A stretch of DNA of 64,000 nucleotides from Clostridia bacterium (GTDB taxonomy: Bacteria; Bacillota; Clostridia; Oscillospirales; CAG-382), in NCBI GenBank assembly GCA_017560085.1, contig JAFYPA010000089.1, positions 62,001 through 126,000 on the forward strand, given 5' to 3'. The translations under genes were made by a program, and so were the position numbers. The notes beneath the pieces are model-generated. The model saw only the letters and a program-made list of their open reading frames with translations, did not search any database and had not been told where the DNA came from. Below, piece by piece: positions 25,589 through 33,639 of the stretch (the stretch's first letter is position 1; every line of letters begins with the position of its first letter).

Positions 25589-26368
25589 TTGGATATAAAT
25601 TTTAAGGGCGAAATGCTCAGCCTCAATCTTTCCGACACGGGAAGCGGAGATGCTGTTTTGCTTCTTCACGGATGGGGCACTACAATGGCGGTGTACAAGA
25701 GTATAATTGATTATCTTACACCGTACAGAAGAGTCATTTCCTATGAAATCCCGGGCTTTGGCGAAAGCTCTGCTCCGTCCTTTGCTTTTTCTACGGATGA
25801 TTATGCAGACCTTGCTCTATCGGTGCTTGAGGCTCTCGGAATAAAAAAGGTTACTCTTATAGGTCATTCCCACGGGGGAAGAACTATTCTTAATCTTGCA
25901 TCGAGGAATACCGATACGGTTGAGATTGAGAAGATAATTCTTGTTGATTCGGCGGGCATAGTTCCGAAGAAATCCCTTATGCACAAGCTGAAGGTCAAGA
26001 AATACAAGCTCGGTAAGGCGATTCTTTCAAGCGCTCCCATGAAGAAGCTTTTCCCGAATGCTATCGAGAATTACAAGGCTAAGCACGGCTCTGCTGACTA
26101 CAAGTCTGTTTGCGGTACCGTAAGAGACAGTCTTGTAAAGGTTGTAAATGACGACTACAAGGAAAGAATGAAAAATGTAAAGCCCTCTACCCTTCTCATC
26201 TGGGGTACGAAGGACGATGCAACTCCTATTTCCGATGCTGAATTTATGGAAAAGACCATTCCCGATGCGGGTCTTGTCAGAGTCGAGGGTGCTGGTCACT
26301 ACAGCTTCCTTGATAATCCGGGGCTTGTAAAGAGAGTTATTTTTTCATTCCTTGCCATCACCGAATAA
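25589..26368 (+). CDS. Alpha/beta-fold hydrolase
   Basis: A 259-residue hydrolase with the oxyanion strand LLLHGWGTT, the nucleophile elbow GHSHGG (Ser near residue 93), the catalytic Asp in LIWGTKDDATP and the His in GAGHYSFLDNP. The start is a TTG at 25589, chosen because CGGAGG lies seven bases upstream and the next Met would cut the first strand. It is the first gene of a three-gene operon with a MurF-like ligase and ddl, with 15 bp to the next gene, so a cell-wall-related ester or amide substrate is possible but unproven. Confidence 0.85.
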   Translation: MDINFKGEMLSLNLSDTGSGDAVLLLHGWGTTMAVYKSIIDYLTPYRRVISYEIPGFGESSAPSFAFSTDDYADLALSVLEALGIKKVTLIGHSHGGRTILNLASRNTDTVEIEKIILVDSAGIVPKKSLMHKLKVKKYKLGKAILSSAPMKKLFPNAIENYKAKHGSADYKSVCGTVRDSLVKVVNDDYKERMKNVKPSTLLIWGTKDDATPISDAEFMEKTIPDAGLVRVEGAGHYSFLDNPGLVKRVIFSFLAITE

Positions 26369-26383
26369 AGAAAGGATATTTTT

Positions 26384-27931
26384 ATGCTTGATACAGTTAT
26401 TTCGGTTGTGTTCAGACTGACTGCCATTTTCGGCTATGTTCTGGCTATGACCTACTATATGCATATGTTCCAGCTGAACTCATATCACGCAAATGTGCAG
26501 ATGAAGTGGCTTCGTGAGAACTTTGTCGGAGGGTATGCTGTAAGAGTTGCGCCTGCGATTATGTCGCTTGTGCTCAGCTTCTTCGGAAGCATAGGTCTTG
26601 CGGTTGGTGTTCTTGCGAACATTGCTTATCTTATAAGACATCTTCCCGTCAAGGCTAAAAAGCCGCTTGTGTTTACCGCAAGAGTTAAACGGATGATTGT
26701 TTCCTTTGTGGTGCTTTCGCTTGTGGTTATTATTCCCGTTGCGTATTTTACGGGTATGCATTTTATTTACTCCGTGATGCTTTTCCTTCCCTGCTTTATG
26801 ATTATTGCGGCTAACTTCGTAAACAAGCCCATTGAGAAGGCTGTGGGAAATCACTTCATTAACGAGGCAAAGACGAAGATAAACGCACTTCCGAATCTTA
26901 TTGTAATCGGTATTACGGGAAGCTACGGTAAGACAAGCACGAAGTTCTATCTTCAGAAGCTTCTTTCTTCAAAATACAATGTACTTATGACCCCCGAAAG
27001 CTACAACACAACAATGGGCGTTGTAAAGACCGTAAGAGAACAGCTTGATGCGACATATGACATATTCATCTGCGAGATGGGTGCGAAGAATGTGGGCGAA
27101 ATCAAGGAGATATGCGATATTGTAAAGCCGAAGTACGGTATTATTACCTCTATCGGTCCTGCTCATCTTGAGTCCTTTAAGTCCATCGAAAACATAATCA
27201 AGACTAAATTCGAGCTTTGCGATGCTCTTCCCGAGGACGGTGTTATCTTCCTTAACGGGGACAACGAATATATTGCAAAGCATACGCCTTCAAGAAAGGC
27301 TGTTTACTACGGTACTGAAAACAAGCAGCTTGAAAAGGTATTCGGTGACAATCTCGGTGTTTCCGACAAGGGTACATCCTTTACGGCTCATACGGAAGAG
27401 GACAGCTACGACTACGATACGAAGATTCTCGGAAAGCATTCTGTTGTGAATATTCTCGGATGTATTGCAATGGCAAGATTCCTTGGATGCGATGCAAAGC
27501 AGCTTGTGCTTCCCATAAAGAGACTTGAAACCGCTCCCCACAGACTTCAGCTTCGCCTTGGCGGTGAGGTTACCATTATTGACGATGCGTTCAACTCGAA
27601 CCCCAGCGGAAGCAAGGCGGCTCTTGATGTTCTTTCTGCCTTTGACGGTGTGAGAATTATGATTACTCCCGGTATGGTTGAGCTTGGTGACAAGGAAGAG
27701 CAGTACAACCGTGAATTCGGTGAGTATGCCGCAGACAAGTGCGATTATGTTCTTCTTGTGGGTCACAGAATCACAAAGAGCATAGCCGAGGGACTCAAGA
27801 ACAGAAATTATCCCGATGACAGATGCTACACCTTCTCAAAGGTAACGGAAGCAATCGCTTATGCAAACTCTCTTGAGGCAGGCAAAAAGAAGTATGTGCT
27901 TCTTGAAAACGACCTTCCCGACAACTATTGA
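26384..27931 (+). CDS. murF: Membrane-anchored MurF-like Mur ligase
   Basis: ATP-dependent ligase, most likely adding D-Ala-D-Ala to UDP-MurNAc-tripeptide. Unusually for MurF it begins with several membrane helices (about residues 1-25, 52-85, 103-123, 128-146). Residues 170-515 then hold the Mur ligase core: P-loop GITGSYGKTST (177-186), EMGAKNVGEI, the SIGPAHLESFKSIENI segment and the C-terminal DDAFNSNPSGSKAALD. The usual N-terminal UDP-binding MurF domain is replaced by the membrane part, an arrangement I recall in clostridia. The next gene is ddl, which would supply the dipeptide substrate. Start behind GAAAGGATA. Confidence 0.82.
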   Translation: MLDTVISVVFRLTAIFGYVLAMTYYMHMFQLNSYHANVQMKWLRENFVGGYAVRVAPAIMSLVLSFFGSIGLAVGVLANIAYLIRHLPVKAKKPLVFTARVKRMIVSFVVLSLVVIIPVAYFTGMHFIYSVMLFLPCFMIIAANFVNKPIEKAVGNHFINEAKTKINALPNLIVIGITGSYGKTSTKFYLQKLLSSKYNVLMTPESYNTTMGVVKTVREQLDATYDIFICEMGAKNVGEIKEICDIVKPKYGIITSIGPAHLESFKSIENIIKTKFELCDALPEDGVIFLNGDNEYIAKHTPSRKAVYYGTENKQLEKVFGDNLGVSDKGTSFTAHTEEDSYDYDTKILGKHSVVNILGCIAMARFLGCDAKQLVLPIKRLETAPHRLQLRLGGEVTIIDDAFNSNPSGSKAALDVLSAFDGVRIMITPGMVELGDKEEQYNREFGEYAADKCDYVLLVGHRITKSIAEGLKNRNYPDDRCYTFSKVTEAIAYANSLEAGKKKYVLLENDLPDNY

Positions 27932-27967
27932 TATATTTATTGAATTTATATTGAAAGGCTGATACAG

Positions 27968-29191
27968 ATGATACTTAAGACAAAAATCGGTGTCTTCTTC
28001 GGAGGACGCTCAACGGAGCACGAAATTTCAGTCATTTCCGCTATGCAGGCAATTGCCGCATTTGACAAGGAAAAGTATGACGTTATTCCCGTTTACATTT
28101 CAAAGGACTGCAAGTTCTACACGGGCGAGGCTGCAGGCAGAATCGACAGCTACAAGGATATTCCCGCTCTTATAAAGACTCTTACGAGAGTTACTCTTGA
28201 GGGTGAAAACGGAAAGCTCAATCTTATTGCTTATCCTGCTCCCACCTTCGGCAAGGGACTTGTTGATACTATCGATGTTGCGTTCCCCGTAGTACACGGC
28301 ACAAACGTTGAGGACGGTACTCTTCAGGGCTATTTCCAGTCCTTCGGCATTCCATATGCGGGATGTGATGTTCCCTCCTCTGCTCTCGGTATGGACAAGT
28401 TTGCTTCCAAGGCTGTACTCAAGATGTGCGGTCTTCCCGTGCTTGACTGCGTAAGAGTTCACGCAAACGAATTCACACTTGACGGTGACAAGATTATTGA
28501 TAGCATTGAGGCACAGACAAGATATCCCGTTATTGTAAAGCCCGTAAATCTCGGCTCAAGCATCGGTATCAAGAAGGCTGACGACAGAGATGCTCTTAAT
28601 GAGGCACTTGAATATGCATTCGGATTTGCTAATCTTATTATCGTTGAGAATGCCGTTCAGAATCTTCGTGAAATCAACTGCTCGGTTCTCGGCAACAAGG
28701 ACGACTGCAGAGCTTCCGTTTGCGAGGAGCCTCTCAATGCCACAACAATTCTCACATTTGAGGACAAGTATATGGCAGGCGGTAAGAGTGGCGGTGTTAA
28801 GGGCTCAAAGGGTACAAGCGCAGGTATGGCTGACACAAAGAGACAGTGTCCCGCAAACATTCCCGATGAGCTTCGTGACAAGATTCAGCAGTACGCCATG
28901 AAGACCTTTGAGGTACTCGGCTGCAGCGGAGTTTCAAGAATTGACTTCCTTATGGACAATGAAACAAAGGAAGTATGGGTAAACGAAATCAACACCTGTC
29001 CCGGCTCGCTTTCCTTCTATCTCTGGGAGGCTACGGGTATCAAGTTTGCAGAGCTTCTTGACAATATCGTTAAGATTGCACTTACAAGAGCAAGAGAGGA
29101 AAAGAATCTTACCTTCTCCTTTGACACCAACATTCTTCAGGGAATAAATCTCGGTGGCGGTGCTAAGGGTGCGAAGGGTGCAAAGGCTTAA
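27968..29191 (+). CDS. ddl: D-alanine--D-alanine ligase
   Basis: ATP-grasp enzyme that makes the D-Ala-D-Ala dipeptide of peptidoglycan. N-terminal GVFFGGRSTEHEISVISA, the central VKPVNLGSSIGI ATP loop, REINCSVLG and the C-terminal RIDFLMDNETKEVWVNEINTCPGS metal-binding segment are in order. At 407 residues it is longer than the usual 300-370. One reason is a Gly/Lys/Ser-rich insert (about residues 272-288) near the omega-loop; the other is a C-terminal GGGAKGAKGAKA tail. Which D-amino acid is accepted in the second site is not decided by what I can see. Together with the MurF-like gene it forms the end of the precursor pathway. Confidence 0.93.
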   Translation: MILKTKIGVFFGGRSTEHEISVISAMQAIAAFDKEKYDVIPVYISKDCKFYTGEAAGRIDSYKDIPALIKTLTRVTLEGENGKLNLIAYPAPTFGKGLVDTIDVAFPVVHGTNVEDGTLQGYFQSFGIPYAGCDVPSSALGMDKFASKAVLKMCGLPVLDCVRVHANEFTLDGDKIIDSIEAQTRYPVIVKPVNLGSSIGIKKADDRDALNEALEYAFGFANLIIVENAVQNLREINCSVLGNKDDCRASVCEEPLNATTILTFEDKYMAGGKSGGVKGSKGTSAGMADTKRQCPANIPDELRDKIQQYAMKTFEVLGCSGVSRIDFLMDNETKEVWVNEINTCPGSLSFYLWEATGIKFAELLDNIVKIALTRAREEKNLTFSFDTNILQGINLGGGAKGAKGAKA

Positions 29192-29228
29192 GCGAAAATT
29201 CCGTACATCTTCGGTGAAAAATTGAGTA

Positions 29229-29257
29229 TTGACAAAAAAGAATTAAAGTAATATAAT
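29229..29257 (+). promoter_or_regulatory. Consensus sigma-A promoter of galE
   Basis: TTGACA (29229-29234), 17 bp, TATAAT (29252-29257), all consensus, 33 bases ahead of the galE start with GAAAGGA between. It makes galE independent of the murF-ddl transcript. Confidence 0.88.
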
Positions 29258-29289
29258 AAGACAGTAAATAACAGAAAGGACATATACTT

Positions 29290-30294
29290 ATGAACATTTT
29301 AGTTACAGGCGGTACCGGTTATATCGGTTCCCACACTTGCGTAGAGCTTATCAAGGCAGGTCACGACGTTGTTATTGTTGACAACCTTTGCAACTCCAAG
29401 ATTGAGGTTCTTGACTACATCAAGGAAATCACGGGCTACACATGCAAGTTCTATGAATGCGACATTCTTGACAGAGAAGGTCTTCAGAAGGTATTCACGG
29501 AAAACAAGATTGATTCCGTAATTCACTTCGCAGGTCTTAAGGCAGTTGGTGAATCCTGCGCAAAGCCTCTTATGTACTACAGAAACAACATCAGCGGTAC
29601 TGTTATCCTTTGCGAGGTTATGGCTGAATTCGGTGTTAAGAGCATTGTATTCTCCTCCAGCGCAACAGTTTACGGTATCCCGAAGGAAGTACCTCTCAAG
29701 GAGGATTTCCCCCTTTCCACAACAAATCCTTACGGCTCCACAAAGCTTATGATTGAGGGTATTCTCAAGGACCTTTACAACGCAGATAACGAATGGGACA
29801 TCACTGTTCTCCGTTACTTCAACCCCATCGGTGCTCACGAGAGCGGACTTATCGGTGAGGACCCCAACGGTATTCCCAACAACCTTATGCCCTACATAAC
29901 AAAGGTTGCCTCCAAGCAGCTTCCCTGCCTCGGTGTATTCGGTAACGACTACCCCACTCCCGACGGAACGGGTATCCGTGACTACATCCACGTTGTAGAC
30001 CTTGCAGACGGTCACGTTAAGGCGATTGACCATATGGACGGCTATCAGGTATTCAACCTCGGTACAGGCGTTGGTTACAGCGTTCTTGACCTTGTAAACG
30101 CATTCATCAAGGTTAACGGCGTTGATGTTCCTTACGAAATCAAGGACAGACGCCCCGGTGACATTGCTGAAAACTTTGCTGATGCTACAAGAGCAAAGGA
30201 AGTTCTCGGCTGGACAGCGAAGTACGGCGTTGAGGATATGTGCCGTTCCTCCTGGAATTTCACAGTAAAGGCACTTGAAAGAAAGTCTAAGTAA
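29290..30294 (+). CDS. galE: UDP-glucose 4-epimerase
   Basis: Interconverts UDP-glucose and UDP-galactose. Extended SDR fold with the NAD motif GGTGYIGSHT (residues 7-16), the catalytic Ser/Tyr/Lys as SSSATVYG and YGSTK, and the family stretches RYFNPIGAH, GTGIRDYIHVVDLADGH and NLGTGVGYSVLDLV. 334 residues is standard. It is a single-gene unit with a perfect promoter and its own terminator. The codons are strongly biased, suggesting high expression; products would feed surface polysaccharide or galactose use. Confidence 0.97.
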   Translation: MNILVTGGTGYIGSHTCVELIKAGHDVVIVDNLCNSKIEVLDYIKEITGYTCKFYECDILDREGLQKVFTENKIDSVIHFAGLKAVGESCAKPLMYYRNNISGTVILCEVMAEFGVKSIVFSSSATVYGIPKEVPLKEDFPLSTTNPYGSTKLMIEGILKDLYNADNEWDITVLRYFNPIGAHESGLIGEDPNGIPNNLMPYITKVASKQLPCLGVFGNDYPTPDGTGIRDYIHVVDLADGHVKAIDHMDGYQVFNLGTGVGYSVLDLVNAFIKVNGVDVPYEIKDRRPGDIAENFADATRAKEVLGWTAKYGVEDMCRSSWNFTVKALERKSK

Positions 30295-30313
30295 TTTCAG
30301 ATAAAATAAATTT

Positions 30314-30339
30314 ACCGTGTATCCGATTGGGTACACGGT
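30314..30339 (+). terminator. galE terminator
   Basis: Perfect 8-bp stem (30314-30321 with 30332-30339), 10-base loop, then TATTTTTT. Confidence 0.88.
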
Positions 30340-30360
30340 TATTTTTTGCACAAAAAGAAG

Positions 30361-30388
30361 GACGACGCACCGAATTTGGTACGTCGCC
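30361..30388 (-). terminator. ftsZ terminator
   Basis: An 11-bp stem with two G-U pairs (30361-30371 with 30378-30388), 6-base loop, then TTCTTTTTG on the minus strand. It lies just beyond the second stop of the ftsZ frame (30405-30407), not beyond the first, which supports the tail having been part of the gene. Confidence 0.85.
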
Positions 30389-30404
30389 TTATGTAATTAT
30401 TTAA

Positions 30405-30518
30405 TTACTTCTTTGCGCCGAAGAGGTCTTCGAAGTCCCAGCCGTCGTTTTCCTTGATGGGAGCGGGTCTCTTATGCTCTGCGGAAATTGTTCCACTGTC
30501 GCCTGCGGACTTAACAGC
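30405..30518 (-). other. ftsZ: Preserved in-frame ftsZ C-terminal tail after a TAA
   Basis: Directly after the ftsZ TAA (30519-30521) the same frame continues for 37 sense codons to a second TAA (30405-30407). The encoded tail runs AVKSAGDSGTISAEHK, then a proline-containing linker and ends DGWDFEDLFGAKK. A short charged linker plus an acidic/aromatic end peptide is what an FtsZ C-terminal tail looks like in this group. Any single change of the TAA first base (to CAA, GAA or AAA) gives a 361-residue protein. Unexpressed unless read-through occurs or the base is a sequence error. Confidence 0.75.
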
Positions 30519-31490
30519 TTAGCCTACCTGGGAGTCATTGTCAAAGCCTGTAGCGATAACGGTAACCTTCATTTCGTCGTCGTAGCTTTCGTCGAATGCA
30601 ACACCCCAGATGATGATTGCATCAGGATTTGCTTCGCTGGAGATGCTTGCTGCTGTTGCGTCGATATCGTCAAGACCAATGTCGGGAGATACGGTGAAGT
30701 TGATGATAAGACCCTTAGCGCCTGTGATTGCTGTTTCAAGAAGGGGGCTGGAAATAGCGGCTCTGGATGCGAGCTCTGCCTTGTCCTTGCCCTTAGCTCT
30801 GCCGATACCCATATGAGCAAGACCTGCGTTGGACATAATTGTTGTAACGTCGGCAAAGTCGAGGTTGATCATACCGGGAACATTAATGAGTTCGGAGATG
30901 CTCTGTACACCCTGACGGAGAACGTCGTCTGCTGTTGCAAATGCGTTCATCATTGTAATCTTGTTTTCTGTAACGTACTTGAGCTTTTCGTTGGGGATAA
31001 CAACGAGAGAGTCAACGTATTCTCTGAGGTTTTCGATACCCTTAAGAGCGTTCTGCATCTTAACATTACCCTCGAATGTGAAGGGCTTTGTAACGATACC
31101 TACAGTAAGGATACCCATATCACGGGCAAGCTTTGCGATAACGGGAGCGGAGCCTGTACCTGTACCGCCGCCCATACCTGCGGTGATGAAGAGCATATCT
31201 GTGCCCTGAAGAACCTGTCTGATATCCTCAAGGTTTTCTTCACAAGCGTTCTTACCTACGTCGGGATTTGCACCTGCACCTCTGCCGCGGGTAATCTTTT
31301 CGCCGAGAAGAATCTTTGTGGGAGCTGCGCACTTACGAAGTGCCATTGCGTCTGTATTAACCGCAATGAATTCAACACCCTTTGTATTATTTTCAATCAT
31401 TCTGTTAACTGCGTTTCCACCTGCACCGCCTGCGCCGATTACTTTAATGGAAACTATGTTTTCGTCCATATCCATGTTAAAGTTATTCAT
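30519..31490 (-). CDS. ftsZ: Cell-division GTPase FtsZ, core domain, interrupted before its tail
   Basis: Tubulin-like GTPase that forms the Z-ring. Start ATG 31488-31490 (MNNFNMDMDENIVSIKVIG) with AAGGAGG upstream; a longer frame has no site. GTP-binding motifs GAGGAGGNAVNRM and GGGTGTGSAPV are intact, as is the core end KVTVIATGF. The frame stops after residue 323, just past the core, whereas FtsZ normally continues 30-80 residues as a linker plus a peptide that binds SepF/FtsA. That tail is still encoded in frame behind the TAA (30405-30518). It may be a truncated FtsZ, a read-through case or a sequence error. The promoter is at 31548-31576. Confidence 0.93.
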   Translation of the reverse strand: MNNFNMDMDENIVSIKVIGAGGAGGNAVNRMIENNTKGVEFIAVNTDAMALRKCAAPTKILLGEKITRGRGAGANPDVGKNACEENLEDIRQVLQGTDMLFITAGMGGGTGTGSAPVIAKLARDMGILTVGIVTKPFTFEGNVKMQNALKGIENLREYVDSLVVIPNEKLKYVTENKITMMNAFATADDVLRQGVQSISELINVPGMINLDFADVTTIMSNAGLAHMGIGRAKGKDKAELASRAAISSPLLETAITGAKGLIINFTVSPDIGLDDIDATAASISSEANPDAIIIWGVAFDESYDDEMKVTVIATGFDNDSQVG

Positions 31491-31547
31491 TTTATATATC
31501 CTCCTTGTATTTTTACACATTTATTTTTTATATAATTAACTTATTAT

Positions 31548-31576
31548 ATAATACAACATTACTTTTGATTTTGCAA
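31548..31576 (-). promoter_or_regulatory. ftsZ promoter
   Basis: On the minus strand TTGCAA (31571-31576), 17-bp spacer, TATTAT (31548-31553), about 50 bases before the AAGGAGG site. It gives ftsZ its own transcription in addition to read-through from ftsQ. Confidence 0.72.
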
Positions 31577-31641
31577 TAGACTTTATAAAACTTTTATAAT
31601 TTTTCAAAAGATTATTTTCTTTCTCGCCCATTTCCGACACT

Positions 31642-32451
31642 TCAGCTCCTTGAAAATACCGCATTTCGTATTTCTCCGTCGGAAAAGTCGATTGTTCCGA
31701 CATCCTGAGGGTCAAGCTCCTTAAGGATTCCGCAGAGGATTTCAAGCTTGGTATCACACTCGAGAATGTTTCCGAGCTTTACCTTGTACTTTATGCCGTG
31801 AATAAGCTTTATGTCGAATTTGTCTCTGAAGTCGATTTCGGTAATATCATAGAAAAGCTCGTACTTCATAAGGCTTTCGCTCAGCTGCTTTACCATTTCG
31901 GGGATATCGGGGTCGTCGGTTACTATTTGCTCGCCGATTATGCACCTTGTTACATCGGGAAAATAAACTCGTTTGAGTCCCTTCATTTCGGCGCCCTCGA
32001 TTGTATCGAATCTTGATACAACACGAAGGTTATTGTCAAGCGAGTAATAGCTTTCGCCAACGGCAAGGAACATTATTTCCTCGGTTTCCTCGACTTCCAG
32101 AACCACTGTCGAGGGTAGCTTTTTTCTTATGCGCACTTTTTCTATGGCGGGAAGCTCATTACGAAGTCGCTCTTCTATATTGTCCGAGCCGAGGGTGATT
32201 ATGTTTTCCCCCTGCTCTATTCCGGAGGCTGCAATTATTTCCTCGGGACTGTAAAGTATGCTTCCGACAGCCTCAACTGTTTTAACCTTCAGGAAAAGTG
32301 TTAGCACAAGCACCAGAAGCACTATTGCTGCAACAATAATGAATACGGCTATATACAGGTGTCTTTTTTGCCTTTCCATTATTGCTTTTCTTTTGGTAAG
32401 CGAAATTTTAATTTCGCCCTTCGGAGTCGCGTTTGTATTATCCTTATTCAT
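31642..32451 (-). CDS. ftsQ: Cell-division protein FtsQ/DivIB
   Basis: Bitopic divisome protein that couples with FtsL-type partners and the septal synthase. The cytoplasmic N-terminus (residues 1-30) is basic, the membrane helix spans about residues 32-54, and the extracellular POTRA domain follows (VKTVEAVGSILYSPEEIIAASGIEQGENI). The FtsQ beta-domain comes next (RKKLPSTVVLEVEETEEI, SYYSLDNNLRVV). 269 residues fit. It has GGGAGAG upstream and follows murG by 29 bp. Confidence 0.88.
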   Translation of the reverse strand: MNKDNTNATPKGEIKISLTKRKAIMERQKRHLYIAVFIIVAAIVLLVLVLTLFLKVKTVEAVGSILYSPEEIIAASGIEQGENIITLGSDNIEERLRNELPAIEKVRIRKKLPSTVVLEVEETEEIMFLAVGESYYSLDNNLRVVSRFDTIEGAEMKGLKRVYFPDVTRCIIGEQIVTDDPDIPEMVKQLSESLMKYELFYDITEIDFRDKFDIKLIHGIKYKVKLGNILECDTKLEILCGILKELDPQDVGTIDFSDGEIRNAVFSRS

Positions 32452-32480
32452 TTTTCACTCTCCCATCCGCAAAGACTTAA

Positions 32481-33617
32481 TCAGCCTTCGTTTTTTGAGG
32501 GAAGAAGCTCTTTTATTACCTTGTCTACCCTTTCAAGGCTGTCCTCAACGGCAAACTGTCTTACGTTTGTCTTTATGGAATCCAGCCTTGCCTTGTCGGA
32601 AATAAGGCATTCAAGCTCCTTTGCAAGAACCTCGGGAGTGAGATTCTTTTCCTCTATAAGCACCGCCGCTCCCGCTTTTGCGAGCACGGACGCGTTCTTG
32701 AACTGATGGTTGTTTGTGACATTGGGTGAAGGAATCATCACCGCAGCCTTACCCATTGCTGAAAGCTCTGCGATTGTCATTGCACCCGCTCTTGAGATTA
32801 CTATATCTGATGCAGAAAGAAGCACGGGCATATCGTAGATATACTCTCTTACGGTTACCTTGCCCTTGGTTACATAGTCGCCGTTGTCGGTATAGCCTCT
32901 TTCAAGAAGCTTTGCTTTGATTTCCTGCCATGCTCCCCTGCCCGTTGCGTGTATGTGGTAGACGTCCTTCTTTTCGCTGAAGGATTCTATTACACCGAGG
33001 ACATTTTCGTTGATCTTGAGTGCACCGAGGCTTCCGCCGTAGGAAAGAATCATCGGCGTGGATTCATCAAGACCGAGCTTTTTTCTTGATTCGTTTGCGT
33101 TCTGACGAAGCATTTCGCTCTTTACGGGGTTACCGGTGAGGACAAGCTTTTCGGGGCAATCGAAAAGGGCTCTTGATTCCTCAAAGCTTATCATAATTTT
33201 ATCTACGTACTTTGAAAGCATTTTCACGGTCATACCCACAACCGCATTCTGCTCGTGGACTGCTGTCGGGATGCCCATTTTTGCCGCCGCCTTAAGCACG
33301 GGCCAGCAGACATAGCCTCCCGTACCGATGACGATATCGGGCTTGAATTCCTTTATGATTTTCTTAGCTTCCCACACACTTGTTACAGCCTTTATTGCCG
33401 CGTCGATATTGACGGGACTGAGGCTTCTCTGAAAGCCTCTGACCTTGACTGTGTGGAGCTTATAGCCTTCTCTCGGTACGAGCTTTGTTTCAAGTCCTCG
33501 CTTTGTTCCTACATATTCTATAACGGAGTCCTTGTAGTTTTCCTTAATCATACCTGCAATTGCAAGCGCGGGGTTTATATGACCGCCCGTGCCGCCGCCG
33601 CTTATCAGTACTCTCAT
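32481..33617 (-). CDS. murG: MurG: lipid I to lipid II GlcNAc transferase
   Basis: Peripheral-membrane GT28 enzyme that adds GlcNAc to lipid I. I start at ATG 33615-33617 (MRVLISGGGTGGHINPALAIAG), which has AAAGGA upstream and puts the glycine-rich loop at the expected N-terminus; a frame extension to 33650 overlaps ftsW. Further motifs are VIGTGGYVCWPVLKAA, HEQNAVVG, LSYGGSLGALKIN, SRAGAMTIAELSAMGKA and the NNHQ sugar-binding turn. The 378 residues are slightly long. The gene sits between ftsW and ftsQ as in many Firmicutes. Confidence 0.95.
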   Translation of the reverse strand: MRVLISGGGTGGHINPALAIAGMIKENYKDSVIEYVGTKRGLETKLVPREGYKLHTVKVRGFQRSLSPVNIDAAIKAVTSVWEAKKIIKEFKPDIVIGTGGYVCWPVLKAAAKMGIPTAVHEQNAVVGMTVKMLSKYVDKIMISFEESRALFDCPEKLVLTGNPVKSEMLRQNANESRKKLGLDESTPMILSYGGSLGALKINENVLGVIESFSEKKDVYHIHATGRGAWQEIKAKLLERGYTDNGDYVTKGKVTVREYIYDMPVLLSASDIVISRAGAMTIAELSAMGKAAVMIPSPNVTNNHQFKNASVLAKAGAAVLIEEKNLTPEVLAKELECLISDKARLDSIKTNVRQFAVEDSLERVDKVIKELLPSKNEG

Positions 33618-33639
33618 AGCTGTTTTCCTTTCGGATTTA

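Noticed and set aside
29299-30351. Long minus-strand frame opposite galE
   Set aside because: Antisense shadow; galE has a consensus promoter, ribosome site, terminator and all SDR motifs.
30474-31535. Long plus-strand frame opposite ftsZ
   Set aside because: Antisense shadow with Cys/Val-rich, motif-free translation; the minus strand has FtsZ GTPase motifs and a ribosome site.
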